A stretch of 64,000 bases of DNA from Merluccius polli (lineage: Eukaryota > Chordata > Actinopteri > Gadiformes > Merlucciidae). Shown here piece after piece: positions 1 through 11,441 of the stretch; position 1 is the stretch's first letter; each line of letters opens with the position of its first letter. The stretch is from positions 600,001 to 664,000 of the forward strand of contig JAOPHQ010002843.1 of the NCBI GenBank assembly GCA_030340625.1, written 5' to 3'. Both the position numbers and the translations under genes were made by a program. Below the pieces are notes generated by a model. The model was given only the letters and a program-made list of their open reading frames with translations, did no database searches and had not been told where the DNA came from.

Positions 1-930
1 TGCAGCATTTTGGATACGCTGCAAAGGTTTGATTGCAGAGGCAGGGAGTCCAGCCAGGAGCGAGTTGCAGTAGTCTTAGTCTTGTCAAGGTTAAACTTCA
101 GGTGATTTGCAGATGATGATGTCTGCCAAACATTCTTAGATGCATGTTGTAATCATGGTGTCGGAGGAGGGGAAAGATGAATAGTTGATTGACGTCCACG
201 TAGCACTGATAGGAGAAACCATGTGATGTGATTTCAGAGCCTAGGGATCTAGTATATAGGGAGAACGGAAGCGGTCCTAGTACTAAGCCTTGAGAGACAA
301 TGGTGTCAAGAGAACAGGGTTTGGACAAGGAGCCATTCCATGTGACCTGGTAGGTGCGATTCGTCAGGAAGGATGAGAACCAAGATAGCTTGGGATCAGC
401 GATGCTGAGTTCAGCGAGAGTGGCGAGGAGGATCTGGTGGTTCACGGTGTCGAACGCCACAGACAGGTCAAGGAGAATGAGAACCGATGAGAGGGATGAG
501 GCTCTGGCGGCACGGAGGGACTCCATCACTGGAAGAGGGCCGTCTCAATGGAGTGTGCAGTTTTGAAGCCTGACTGATGGGGATTAAGCAGGTTGTTTTG
601 AGATATGAGGCAGTTGGTTAGAGATGGCACTTTCCAGAGTTTTAGAAAGGAATGAAAGAAGAGATACCGGTCTGTAGTTCTGGATGTCAGCGGTGTCGAG
701 GGTAGGTTTCTTAAGGAGCAGGTTGACTCTAGCAGTCTTGAAGGATGCTGGAATAAGGCCTGAAGTGAGGGAGGATTTGACGAGGGTGGTGAGGAACGGC
801 AGGAGGTCGCCCAAGACGACTTGCAGAAAGGAGGAGGGGATCGGGTCAAGGGAGCAGGTGGTGGCGTGGTTAGACGTAACTAGTCTGTGGAGAGAGGTAA
901 AGCAACAAGTGGTATGCCATCTTCAGGAAA
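1..930 (-). mobile_element. L2/CR1-like LINE fragment (reverse transcriptase part)
   Basis: Read on the reverse strand, this holds pieces of a non-LTR reverse transcriptase in shifting frames: a block with NYRPVSLL and FLSKTLE (about 800-600), PHQSGFKTAHS (about 590-560), and DLSVAFDTVNHQILL (about 460-420), followed by a damaged PQGSVLGPLLF-type block (about 300-250). Frameshifts and a damaged catalytic YxDD region show it is dead. The left edge is cut by the window. A second copy in the same orientation lies at 26268-27790. The clade is inferred from remembered fish L2 sequences. Confidence 0.8.
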
Positions 931-948
931 GCAGCTGAGGAGTGCATC

Positions 949-1002
949 TGTAGCAGTGGACTCTAACCACACGCCAGGTGGTTAGAGTCCAGGTGTGCAG
1001 CT
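949..1002. repeat. Shard of an LTR-retrotransposon LTR
   Basis: Positions 949-976 are identical to the first 28 bases of the LTR at 52253-52677. The sequence then turns back on itself: GGACTCTAACCAC and GTGGTTAGAGTCC form a 13-bp stem around a short loop, followed by GGTGTGCAGC, which also occurs inside the LTR. I read it as a rearranged remnant. Confidence 0.5.
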
Positions 1003-1039
1003 CCTTATGGCACCCATAAGGGGCTGTCACTTATGGCAC

Positions 1040-1245
1040 CCATTGCACTCCTAACCATCCCTGGAAGGAGGGATCCCCACTCTGTGTTCCTTCTCAAGAT
1101 GTCTTCCTTGATAAATAAGGGTTTTCTGGCCCTTTGGGGGGCTAGGGATAGTGGGCGTGTACATATATGGCCTGTTAAGCCCTTTGAGCCTGTAACTGTG
1201 ATTAAGGGCTGTACAAATAAAATGTATTTGACTTGACTTTTTATT
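1040..1245 (+). repeat. 3' tail of a fish retroposon
   Basis: Non-coding sequence resembling the common fish LINE/SINE tail, with a ctaaccatccctggaagg start, a ccctttgagcctgtaactgtg middle, and an AATAAA-containing end running into tgacttgac. No coding capacity. The family is not determined. Confidence 0.45.
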
Positions 1246-1406
1246 GGAATCAGTCTGGATCATGATCCAATGTTGCTTTGGGGCCTTTTCTATAATATGT
1301 GTTTCATCTATTGTGATATTCATTGAATAGTGTGGTGAAATTATTATTTTTATGGCAATGTTATTACAGATGAACCCAAACCATCCTTTTGTTTTTGCTC
1401 TCACAG

Positions 1407-1569
1407 AGAACCTGAGCCCCAGATCCTGGACTACCAAACCCAGCAGCATAAGTTGTTTCCACTGCTGGCCACAGCCTACGCCTTCCTGTTTGCTGGCCAG
1501 TACATGGTCGATACCTACAACCGCATCTCTGGAGACATCAACCAGGGAGACCTCACTGAGATGCCAGAG
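1407..1569 (+). CDS. acox1: acox1 exon (first in window)
   Basis: The acceptor is ctcacag at 1400-1406; the donor is gtagtg at 1570. The exon starts with one base completing a codon, then EPEPQILDYQTQQHK, and ends in MPE at phase 0. The ATG at 1364, just upstream, is intronic. This is helical C-terminal-domain sequence. Confidence 0.92.
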
Positions 1570-4500
1570 GTAGTGACTCGGACTTCCGTTCATTCGCCAG
1601 TCATCGCCTATGCACTGCACATTTGCAACTAAAAGCGAAGTTCAGGTAATGTGTACACAGCACCCACCAGACTCACTCATGAGCTTCTGCCTGTCCATGC
1701 ACAAGCTCCACGCGTTGTCCGCTGGTCTCAAGGCCTTCACCTCGTGGACGGCCAATGCGGGCATCGAGGTGTGTCGCATGTCCTGCGGCGGCCACGGCTA
1801 CTCCCGCTGCAGCGCCCTGCCGGACCTCTATGTCGACTTCACCCCCAACTGCACCTTCGAGGGCGAGAACACAGTGATGATGCTGCAGACAGCCAGGTCG
1901 TTGCCCGCCCTATACTGCCGTACCCTACAAAAGACATTTGCATCCCTCACATGTGATGTCAAAAATGTGCACTTTAACTTCCTTCAATGGATTAAAAGCA
2001 TGTAGTATTTGATGATTTTGGGCTGTATCACACACACACGCACACACAGTAGTTGCAGTTTAATACATTTATTTAAATGAACTAATTTACCATTGTGGGA
2101 AGTGTCAAAAGAATATGCATTAGTTTGTAAATCGAGTGCTTCTGATTGGTTGTTTCCCCCTGCAGGTACCTGATGAAAAGCTACCGGCAGGTACAGGCCG
2201 GACAGCGCCTGTCTGGTGCCGTCTCCTACCTGAACAGAGGCCAGCGTGGGGTCCTGCAGCCCCAGGCCGTCTCCTCCCAGGTGGACCTCCTCCACCTCGA
2301 CACCCTGGTGGAGCTCTACAAGCTCCGCGCCGCCAAGTAGGACACTAAAGCTCTTTGAATCTTGTGCTCTTGTATATGTATATGTATTGGCCCACTGTGT
2401 GCGTGTGTGTTCTAGGCCAATTAATTTTACCAGAATTAAAAACACATTTTAATAACTACAATACCTAAACAGAAACTTCTCTTAAACATGTTTGCGCTCC
2501 TCTTACATGTTTGATCTCTTGTTTAAATGCAGAATTATTGCTGAAGTTGTTGTGAATTCCATTGGTCCATTTCATGGTTTGGTGGTGTTCTGTAAATGAC
2601 CACTATGATGTGAACGCGTGTGTGTTTTGTCTGTTCTCCGCTTTGTCATTGTTATGAACCATGTTGTGAGGAATGTTTGGTCAGATTTATGTCTATTGAA
2701 CCACGAATACTTGACTCCCATGCTTTGTAGATATGAACAATTGTAAAGGTTTAAATATTGTACGTGCCAATATTAGGAGCCTGCTTCCAAAAATAGACCT
2801 ATTCAGAGCCTGGGTAGAGGACCATAAACCAAATATCATTACACTCTCTGAAACATGGTTAACTAATTCAGACTCTGACAAAGAAATAGTTACTAAAAAT
2901 AGCTACTAATTATGTTTTCTTCAGAAATGATAGAGGCTCCAGAGGTGGTGGAGTTGCTGTTTATGTTGTTGATACCTTGCTGTCTGAACATATTTTGATT
3001 GAACCATTGCATTTTGAGCCTTTATTTGTTAAGATTATTCTAAATGAAAATAAATCTATTATGATTGGAGATATTTATAGACCCCCATGCAGATTCAATC
3101 AATTGTATCACAGCTACCATAAATACTATTGAATGGATCAAATGAATGGATTATTCTTGGTGACTTTAACAAAAACTGGTTGGACAAATCCTCCTCGAAA
3201 GACGGATGCTCACTTTAAAAAAAATCTGAATTTTACTCAGCTATTGAATGAGCAATTACACAACCTCCAATAACAAATTGTTAGACTAGATCCTAACCAC
3301 TCATCCTGAGGATCTCCAAAAGTGGCATGTCTGTTTCAGTGATCACTCAATAATCTACCGTGTATGGAAAATAAAATTAACATCAACGCAACCATCACCA
3401 AAATGTATAGAAATTAGACAAAAATATGAATATAGACTTTATTGAAGACCTAATTGGTTTAAATTGGTTTTAATACCAACTGTGCAGGACGCTTGGGACT
3501 ATCTGTCTTTGGAATTTATAAATATCTGCAACAAACATGCACCCTGGAAAATAATTAAAGTTAAAGGTAGACATCTACCCTGGGTTGACTCTCACTTGAT
3601 AAGTCTGTTCAGACAGCAAGATTTAGCCTCTGCTAAATTTAGGAAAACTAAAGACCCATTACATTGGGAAGTTTACAGACAGCTAAGAAACACAAGCAAA
3701 AATAAAACAAAAAATGCAAAAGCTGTCTATTATGCCGACAGTTTCGTCAAACATTTAAAAAATCCAAGACAGTTCTGGAGGAAAGCAAATTACCTTCTCA
3801 ATAAATCAAACCAGTCAATTGATCAGGTAAAGTTCAAAGATCGCATCATTCAAGAACATTCAGATGTTGCTGATGTATTTAATCAACATTTTACTTCCAT
3901 CAGTTCTATGCAGACTTCTTGTGAAACTAACCACCACACTTCTAATTATATTCAACACCAGACCATGAATAACTTCAGTTTCAGGAAAATCAAACCAACT
4001 GAAGTGCTTTCTGTTCTCTGGTTTAGATAGGCTTGAGGCTAAATATATCAAATGGTCTGCCCATGTACTGATGTACCCCCTAGCAGATTTGTTTAACCTC
4101 TCTTTGTCCGCTGGTGAGATACCACGTTTGGAAACATGCATGAGTGACTTCTTTACATAAAGGCCGTAACTCTCTTGACCCTAACAATTATAGACCTGTA
4201 TCTATTATCTGTATAATGGCAAAAGAGAAGACAGAATATGATATATTATCTTTTTCCAATTTGACCCAATCAGTCCACTACTACAGCATTATTGAAAATG
4301 ACTAGTAACGACATAACCTCCTCCTCTGACCAACGCAAATTAACAGGTGCAATCATGCTGTTTGGTACATGGCAAAGGCTTAAATCTGCTACTGATAATT
4401 GTTCTATCTTTACATTTGACTACTCACTAAGGTTGAATGTGTAAAATATCTGGGGCTATGTATTGACACTGAATTATCATACAAAAAGCACATTGATTAT

Positions 4501-5210
4501 CTATGGAAATCTTCAAAAACTGATTTGGCAAATGTTTATGTCATATTTAATAATGTATGCAGATTTATTCTCAATTGTCACTTTCGAACTCACCACTGTA
4601 TAATGTATAATCAACTGCAATGGCTTTCTCCTGAAAATAGACGACCGATGCACTGGTACCAGTTTCCTTTCAAATGTTTCAAATTTCAACTATCTATCCT
4701 ATCTATTTACAAGAACTACTCATCCTCCGCAATACAAATTCCAATTATTATCTTAGACAAAATAATCATCTCTCTTTTCATGTCCCAAACATTTCACTGG
4801 AACTTGGGAAAAAAGATTTTAATTATAAGGCTCCTAGAGACTCGCACAACCTATCAACTTCTCTGAAATCTATGCAATATTTCGGTTAATTTAAAAATGC
4901 TCTCATCACTCACCTTACAACAGACTGCTCCTGTTAAATGTCACTATTTACTGTTGTTATAACACGAGTGTGGGTGTCTAGTTCTTCTTAGGGTGTGCAT
5001 GGTGCGTGAGTATGCTTGTTTCTGTCTAATTGTAATTGTAACCATGACTGCTATTTGTTGCATATTATGTTGCATCTCATTATTATATATCTCGTTATTT
5101 ATGTTTGTTTTTTTTGTCAGGACCCCCTCGAAAACGAGATGGTACATCTCAAGGGGTTTCATCCTGTAAATAAACTTTCAATCCACTAGAGAGCACCAAC
5201 ACTCCAGCCA

Positions 5211-5294
<84 letters not shown>

Positions 5295-5296
5295 GC

Positions 5297-5327
<31 letters not shown>

Positions 5328-5372
5328 ATATGTATGTATGTATATATGTATATATGTATATATGTATGTATG

Positions 5373-5424
<52 letters not shown>

Positions 5425-6308
5425 AAGCACTTTTAGACTCGCATGACAATGGCACCAATGTGATCCGGTCCACTTGCATAGAGGTTGCATATGCCATTGA
5501 CCACACCCACTGATCTTAACAGCCAATCAGATTGGGTGTTCTCCAGGGTTTCCGTAGCTACCACAATCTGCTGCAGGCAGCTACCTCTCCTCTCACCACA
5601 TGATGGACATTTTTTGGGGTCTATTTATTGGAAAATATTAAGGGTGGCGGTTAATATTAAGCATGGTTATAGCCGAGTGCCAAAGATAGGTGGCGGTATG
5701 TTCATTTACGAAACAAACATCTTCAGACTGAAAGTGACCCTGTTTAGGCCTCAATGTCTCCTAATGCTCCTGCTCCCCCTACATTAAAGGGATGGTTCGG
5801 ATTTTTTGAAGTGGGGTTGTATGAGGTACTTATCTAGAGTCAGTGTATTACCTACAGTAGAAGGCGGGCTGCATGCCCCCAGTTTGGAGAAGATGACAGC
5901 TGTACCAGCACAGATGCTAAGCAATGTACTGCTTTGAACAGGGTCAACTTCTGTATTTCTATGCATAAGTTTGATTTCAGTCTCATTTCGCAACGGCACT
6001 TTCTTACCCAAACAGCTCTGTGATCTGTGGGCGGTGTAGTACAGTGCACAGTTGCGCTTATGCGTAGGAATATGGACGTTCTACAGGTTGAGAAAATGTA
6101 GTGCCAAAGGAAAGGGCTATCTGACGGCAAGGTAAAGCGCTGAGAATATTCTTTATAAAGTGTATTCTTAAACTGACATTGATTTTTTATTTTTTCTAGG
6201 TTCTAGGTTTTTTAGTTAAAATACATTTTGCTGCTGACCCCATTCACAGCAGTACATTGGTTAGTGTCTGTGCTGGTACAGCTGTCTGCTTCTCCAAACT
6301 GGTTGTGC

Positions 6309-6345
<37 letters not shown>

Positions 6346-8464
6346 GCTGGTTGAGCTGGCAGCTCAGAGCATTAAGCAGGAGTTTGAGCGTGGGAAGAGC
6401 CAGGAGGACTCGTGGAACGGCAGCACTATTGACCTGGTCAGAGCATCGGACGTAAGTTCATGGATTGATTCCAACTAGGTTAATAATAGTCGTATTTGTA
6501 TCTAGTGTGCATGGTCAAAATATTACAAAATATGTAGTAGTCAATCTATTTATACACAAACTTGAGCATTTATTCATTCTTTGTTGTCACTCACTGTACC
6601 CGACCAATGGTGCTACCACAAAGCTGACCAATCACAAGACAGGGTCCCACCTTATCAACTAAAACAAAAATACAGGTTTCTGAAATTGCTGGTTTGATTT
6701 GTAAATAACTTGCATTCTGACCAATTGGCAGTGGCGGAGCTAGACTTTTTTACTTGGGGGGGGGGGGGGGGGGGCCAAAGCTATTTCAGGGGGGCCGATA
6801 TATAACAATGACTTTTCAATGCTGCGCGATTGTTGACGGGGGGGGGGGGGGGGGGCTGCTGCGCGATTGTTGACGGGGGTGGCTCCGCCCCTGCCAATTG
6901 GGCTTTATATGCCTAAAATAAAAAAGTCTGTGCATAAGTGCATAAATGGTAAATTAAAAGAAATGTCACTTGAACTTCGCTATATGATTTATATCACTTT
7001 AACTTTGAATATATGGATACATTTTACAATTGGATTATATGGTACAGGAAGTGTTGAAGAAATAGGTTTTCAACGTAGATGCAAATGCAGCATAGCTGTA
7101 GGAACAGTGGCACTAGAGTTAACTTGATTTTCATTCCATGGCATGATCTTGAGAAACTACACCCATGCCCATGACAAACTGTGATTTTGTTTTTAAAATA
7201 TGAAATAAGCTAATTAAAATAAGCTAAATGTGAAAATGGTCCAATAGTCCAAATTTGAAATGCAGCCGTATGTGTGTACAATATGAAGAGGGAATGTGGG
7301 TCAAAGATGCAGTTTATACACAGTCTTGCATGGAACTTTTTTCCCATGTGTTTTCCCGTGCTGCGGATGTCCAGGCCCACTGCCACTACATGGTGCTGAA
7401 GATGTTCAGAGACAAGGTGGACCAGATAGAGGACTTGGGCGTCCACTCGGTGCTGGCCACCCTGGCTCGCCTCTACGCCATCCACGGCATCGGAAACCAC
7501 ATGGGAGATTTCCTCCAGGTACGCCTCCTCTCCTCATTAGACGCCGGCTTACGAGCCACTGGGAGCTCGTAAGACTGTGCTGGACGTTTGTGTTTCACAA
7601 TAATTATCATTCTGGCCTTGGCCGGGCAGCAATTGATTTCCAAATATGACATGTATGACAAAATAGGACATGTTGTACAAAAAACTCCAGCCGATCAGTG
7701 ACACTCGTGGTCTCTTCACTCTTGCCGAATCATTTTGGAAGTAAAGCAAAAACATATTCTAATCTGTGAAAAGCCTTCCGTGCGGATTTCTGTTCATCTT
7801 ATAACATCGTTACTCGGTCAATTTCAGATAAAACCCACTCACTCACGCAACGCAGTCACTGGGGGGCAAAATATATCAAAAAGCTCTTTCTATTAATGAT
7901 AAAATGCTGGTAGTTAGGTAATATACTCCAGTTACAATGTTTGTTTTTTCCCTTTTCTGGCAATCCATCATCCAGAATAATGTTTTTTCTTTGCTTGCTC
8001 TTGAAAATGGCTTGAGCACTTGAAACTTTGCACAATGTACGAACCACCTTTTTAGTTTTATGATCATTTGAAGCACCCCCATACCTTCGAAGCGGCACGT
8101 GTTGGTTGGAACTTAAGTGGGTTGTGTTTCCAGTGGGAGTACACACAACGGCCTGCCGTACAGCGTGCGTGCGTGAGAGAAGTAACCTGCCCATCCACTT
8201 ATGTGACTCGGCCACCCTTCATTCATCTTTACTGCTGTCTATTAGCAACTATGTGTTTCTCCAAGTGAAATACAAGCCAGCGACGACAGGCCTATACTTG
8301 TTGGGTTTTGGGCTGCAAATTCACGCCACACCTTTCTCCTTATTGACGACCTAGCAGTTGAACATTTTCCCCCTCTGTTTCTGTTTCTTTCCTCTCTATC
8401 CTTTCTCTCTCGCTTTCTCTAAATCTTGTTTTTCTCCTCTCCATATTCTTTCTTTCTCTAACTC

Positions 8465-8503
<39 letters not shown>

Positions 8504-9169
8504 AACTACTGTCTCTCTCCCTGCCAGGCTGGTCTGCTGAGTGGGGCCCAGGTCCTGTCTGTCTCTGGCCATCTCAAGGAGCTGCTTGCTGAGGTGAGGC
8601 CCAGCGCAGTGCTGCTGGTGGATGCCTTTGACCACCACGACAAGATGCTCAACTCTGTCCTGGGGCGGTACGACGGCAACGTCTACGAACACATGTTCGA
8701 GTGGGCCCGCAGCTCGCCCCTCAACAGCACAGAGGTGGGTGCCACCTCAGGCCAAATGCTCTGTGGTTGTGGTTGGGCATGTTTTTTTTTTTTTCATTGA
8801 AGAAAAATAATGAAATGACAATTATTTTGTGTGATTAAAAAAATATATATATATATTTATATGGCAATAATATTCAACATGTTTGTCTACAAAACATTGA
8901 GAAATAAATCCAATACAAATGGAAAAGTGTTAATAGTAAATAAAAAAATAAAAAAGATTGAAACAAACAATGGGTATTAAGGGGAAAAAAACTGTTTGGT
9001 AATATATTTTTCAACAATAATAAGATAAGATGGTACTCTATTAATTATGTGTGTTTGTGCATGTGTGTTAAACATTTTACTTTTTTATCTAAAACTTTCC
9101 TAATCCTTTTCCTGCCAGGTTCACGAGTCCTTTCACAAGCACCTGAAGCCTCTGCAATCCAAGCTGTAA
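1407..9169 (+). CDS. acox1: Peroxisomal acyl-CoA oxidase 1, C-terminal part (7 exons)
   Basis: Acox1 carries out the first, FAD-dependent step of peroxisomal beta-oxidation: it converts a very-long-chain or straight-chain acyl-CoA to trans-2-enoyl-CoA and passes electrons to O2 to make H2O2. Exons are 1407-1569, 1706-1896, 2166-2336, 6346-6451, 7375-7518, 8528-8734 and 9119-9169. All have AG/GT borders and join in frame to 343 residues plus stop. Visible family marks are LLATAYAFLFAGQYM, CGGHGYS, CTFEGENTVMMLQTAR (its Glu is the catalytic base in rat ACOX1, from literature) and LGRYDGNVYEHMFEWA. The last residues HLKPLQSKL end in the type-1 peroxisomal targeting signal SKL. The FAD-binding N-terminal half lies upstream of the window. 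The fourth intron piece (2337-6345) has been enlarged by a LINE. Family assignment is very secure. Confidence 0.96.
1706..1896 (+). CDS. acox1: acox1 exon with CTFEGEN active-site block
   Basis: Begins LHALSAGLKAFTSWTANAG after acceptor cacaag and ends in the split Arg codon AG|G. It carries CGGHGYS and CTFEGENTVMM, the best conserved part of the family's C-terminal half. The upstream intron is only 136 bp. Confidence 0.94.
2166..2336 (+). CDS. acox1: acox1 exon
   Basis: Follows ccctgcag and encodes YLMKSYRQVQAGQRLSG to LVELYKLRAAK. The last codon AA|G is split. The in-frame TAG at 2338-2340 falls in the intron: the donor is gtagga. Confidence 0.92.
2690..5185 (+). mobile_element. Degenerate LINE (endonuclease plus reverse transcriptase)
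   Basis: In broken frames the sense strand shows an apurinic-type endonuclease, with LNIVRANIRSLLPKID, SETW, GDFN and SDHS blocks from about 2750 to 3350. The linker before the RT follows at 3464-4030 (for example KDPLHWEVYRQLRNTSKNK). After a deletion of the RT core near 4200-4350, the C-terminal end follows (4440-4890). The 3' end has aaggggtttcatcctgtaaataaact. It lies in an acox1 intron and accounts for most of its length. Confidence 0.8.
5211..5421. repeat. (TCTA)n, (TATG)n and (TA)n microsatellite cluster
   Basis: About 85 bp of TCTA repeats are followed by TATG repeats and then about 45 bp of TA, directly after the LINE 3' end. Not coding. Confidence 0.97.
5788..6306. mobile_element. 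Fold-back MITE, right end lost
   Basis: The left end reads ttaaagggatggttcgga, a common start of fish fold-back repeats. The block cagtttggagaag...gctgtaccagcacag (5879-5942) recurs inverted at 6241-6305. The matching right terminus (about 90 bp) is missing and a TG tract takes its place. Confidence 0.65.
6311..6344. repeat. (TG)n tract abutting the acox1 acceptor
   Basis: Seventeen TG-type units run directly into the tag of the splice acceptor at 6343-6345. Confidence 0.95.
6346..6451 (+). CDS. acox1: acox1 exon
   Basis: Encodes LVELAAQSIKQEFERGK to DLVRASD, with donor gtaagt. Its acceptor tgtgtag is the direct end of a (TG)n tract instead of an ordinary pyrimidine tract. Confidence 0.92.
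6729..6893. mobile_element. Short hAT MITE with G tracts
   Basis: Ends are CAGTGGCGGAGCTAG and TGGCTCCGCCCCTG (inverted). An identical 8-bp CCAATTGG flanks both sides (6721-6728 and 6894-6901), the TSD size of hAT elements. Inside are two long G runs and two copies of GCGCGATTGTTGACGGGG. Confidence 0.88.
7375..7518 (+). CDS. acox1: acox1 exon
   Basis: Encodes AHCHYMVLKMFRDKV to HMGDFLQ in 48 whole codons between gtccag and gtacgc. It matches the AHCHYVVVK region of mammalian ACOX1. Confidence 0.93.
7830..8190 (+). repeat. Unclassified dispersed repeat, copy 1
   Basis: Shares several blocks in the same order with 30345-30665, including actttgcacaatgtac, ccacctttttagttttatga and aacttaagtgggttgtgttt. 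It has no coding capacity and no clear ends. Confidence 0.6.
8528..8734 (+). CDS. acox1: acox1 exon
   Basis: Encodes AGLLSGAQVLSVSG to SSPLNSTE in 69 codons, including LVDAFDHHDKMLNSVLGRYD. The acceptor ccctgccag follows a CT-rich stretch and an (ACTT)n repeat. Confidence 0.94.
9119..9169 (+). CDS. acox1: acox1 last coding exon, SKL terminus
   Basis: Encodes VHESFHKHLKPLQSKL and a TAA stop. The SKL tripeptide is the canonical import signal read by PEX5. Confidence 0.96.
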   Translation, partial: VHESFHKHLKPLQSKL

Positions 9170-9860
9170 ACCTAACCCTTTGATCCTGGGTTGTAAGACC
9201 AATGGTATATGGATAGGAAATATCTGAACAATACTAATCTATCACACTTGGGATTATAGTGACTGGCATCTGCCAATAGCCCATTCACAAGAGCCTTGTC
9301 TCTCTGTATCACTATTGTTGTTTGTTGGCTATTTAGAGGTCAACTTGAGGTTACGATTGAATATAATTTAGCTACATCAAGACAGTTTTCATCATGATTA
9401 TACTACTGTAAGAATAGCCTGAATATCTTTCTGTGTATAATAATCAGTGTATAGTGCTCTATTGTAAGGGCTTGATACACTGGGTATTGATGGGCACAAT
9501 CTATTGTAGAATGTTCAATTAAGGGCTAGGGCTAAGATTCATGAACAATGGTACAGTTTGCAACAGGGCTTTATTCTGTATTGTTGCTCTGTAATTTAGT
9601 ATTAAAACTGGGGAACTGTATAACAATGCATCCCTGTTAATTGCGGTGTTTTAACCATGTGCCTGGGGAAACCTTTCTGAATGATTTCACGATCTTAGGG
9701 ATGGGAATGTTTAAAGAAACTGATTTAAAATACATTTTCTAATGTAGGTACCTGTGTTTTATCATCTTTGTATTATGATGCATTACATTTCTCAATAATT
9801 GATAATCATGTTTTTAAATAGTTTATTTAATTGGTAATAAATATTGGACCATGATCAAAT
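9170..9860 (+). other. acox1: acox1 3' untranslated region
   Basis: AT-rich, no open frame. It ends shortly after the AATAAA at 9836-9841. The cleavage point is estimated, not seen. Confidence 0.7.
9836..9841 (+). terminator. acox1: Poly(A) signal AATAAA of acox1
   Basis: First AATAAA after the acox1 stop in a suitable AT-rich setting, about 670 bp downstream of the stop codon. Confidence 0.7.
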
Positions 9861-10103
9861 ATTTCAAACATGACTTGTGAGTTATTATTAGCTTCTTTTT
9901 ATTTATTTTTTATTTAAAGCACATGTAAAATTGAAATCCCAATTTCACTACCAGTGCTGCCGTGTTGATTACAGAAAAGCATAGAGTAAACAAGATATAC
10001 ATTTTAAACTTAAAAAATAATTCTACATTCCGAAATGTTCAAAAATCCTAGTCGGAAAGACTTAGCATTATGCTGTCACTTAGCTAGGCCTAGGACTACA
10101 ACT

Positions 10104-10588
10104 GTATATACCATAGACATATATACATAGACGCCTCATAGACTGACGCTGCCCGTTAGAGCTGACGTAGCAGCGCGGCCGCCATCTTGGAAGGGGGCCC
10201 AGTGCGCCCCCAGTGCATTCATTTCTATGGAGGAAGGTGTATTCCCAACTACAATAATAAGCATAACTCCCCGAATTTTTACCGGATTTTCACACGGTTT
10301 GGTTTGTTACAAATGGCAGCGATTTATTTATGATACAGGACGAATTTTTTATTTTTTTATTTTTTTTTTTTAATAAGAATTATTGTTCAATCTTACTTGT
10401 TAAAGGTAATCCCACGCGATCTGGTGTCAATACTGCGCCGTAAGCTGCACAACATACTGGCATAGCTTGCTCTCCCGTTGACTCCTATGCTAGACTAGAG
10501 TGAGGAGACCCAACCAATATGGCGGCGACGCTGGGTTACGTTCCAACACGTCATGAGGCGTCTATGTATATATGTCTATGGTATATAC
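10104..10588. mobile_element. MITE with 36-bp perfect inverted ends
   Basis: 10104-10139 and 10553-10588 are perfect inverted copies (CCATAGACATATATACATAG... outward to GTATATA). A TA-type TSD within the palindromic gtatatac is possible, so it may be Tc1/mariner-related. It carries GCCGCCATCTTGG at 10178-10190 and CAATATGGCGGC near 10515-10526. Confidence 0.85.
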
Positions 10589-10659
10589 TACCACTATGTT
10601 ACTACAAACCAAATGGACTCAAATATGCTTGTGGAACATTCCCATTACCCGGGCGTTAC

Positions 10660-10842
10660 TTGAACGCAACACCGGTTTGCTCGGCCCCGCCCCCTGATAG
10701 GCTCCGCCCCCTGCTCCTTGGAAGAACTCCAAGCTCGCGCTGCCGCTGGGAAAGAAGGATGCCGCCTCCGCCGCGAGGGCACGTTGGCCAGCGAGCAACA
10801 CGACACAAACACATTTCTGAATAACGACTTTTCTGTTCGGAG
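10660..10842 (+). promoter_or_regulatory. rhbdf2: Probable rhbdf2 promoter and non-coding exon 1
   Basis: A CpG-rich island in AT-rich surroundings with two GC boxes (CCCCGCCCCC at 10686, CTCCGCCCCC at 10702). It ends in a consensus donor, TCGGAG|gtgagt, at 10842/10843. It lies upstream of rhbdf2 on the same strand with no other gene between, so it is inferred to be the promoter and 5'UTR exon spliced to the acceptor at 24544. The start site is not seen directly. Confidence 0.55.
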
Positions 10843-10976
10843 GTGAGTGATAGACGACTCAATTCATCTCACAATGTATGAACGTTTGACGCCCATGACG
10901 TACGCCAAAATAGCACCTGTGGTTATTGTAAGTTTTATTTATCGAGAAAAACAAAATACACACGGCATATGCTATT

Positions 10977-11300
10977 GTGATGAAGCTGTTTATGCGCCAA
11001 GTCATGGCTTCAACCGAGAAACCACCAAGACAAGTCCATGCGGAGCGAGCATGTCTCAGCATGGCTCCGTGCGGAGACACTGCTGTTGTACCTGGCGAGA
11101 GGACTGGAAACATTCAGCTGTGGGACGGCTCTGTCGAAATGCTTTCTATGAACTTTATCGTTGGTCATTTCCCCATACACACGGATGTTGTGAGTGACAC
11201 ACGGGTAGCCTCGCCTCTGGTTGGCACGCGACGTGTTTCATTAATTTGCCTCCATGTATTCCCGAGAGATACCGCGTTAAAGATCAACCCGGTTCGTCCA
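10977..11300 (+). CDS. Unexplained open frame, possible alternative exon
   Basis: An open frame of about 108 codons ends at a consensus donor CCA|gtaagt at 11301, just inside rhbdf2 intron 1. The stretch GNIQLWDGSVEML...GHFPIHTDVV faintly resembles a WD40 blade, but no second blade is present. It could be an exon, a relic of a retrocopy, or chance in a CpG-rich area. I do not recognise it and assign no function. Confidence 0.2.
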
Positions 11301-11441
11301 GTAAGTGTGTTATTTAGTTACTATTTGTAATGAACGCCATTCTAGCGCGGAGACGACCCTGATCATTCAACCCGCTGTGAGAGCTAACATTAAACTGGTT
11401 AGAATTACATGTGCATACATGTGGACACACACACACACACG

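Noticed and set aside
1051..1620. 189-codon reverse-strand open frame opposite an acox1 exon
   Set aside because: It overlaps the conserved acox1 exon on the other strand and a retroposon tail, and shows no protein-family features.
1610..2005. Open frame read through the acox1 exon at 1706-1896 and both introns
   Set aside because: Only the central part is conserved; clean AG/GT borders delimit the exon.
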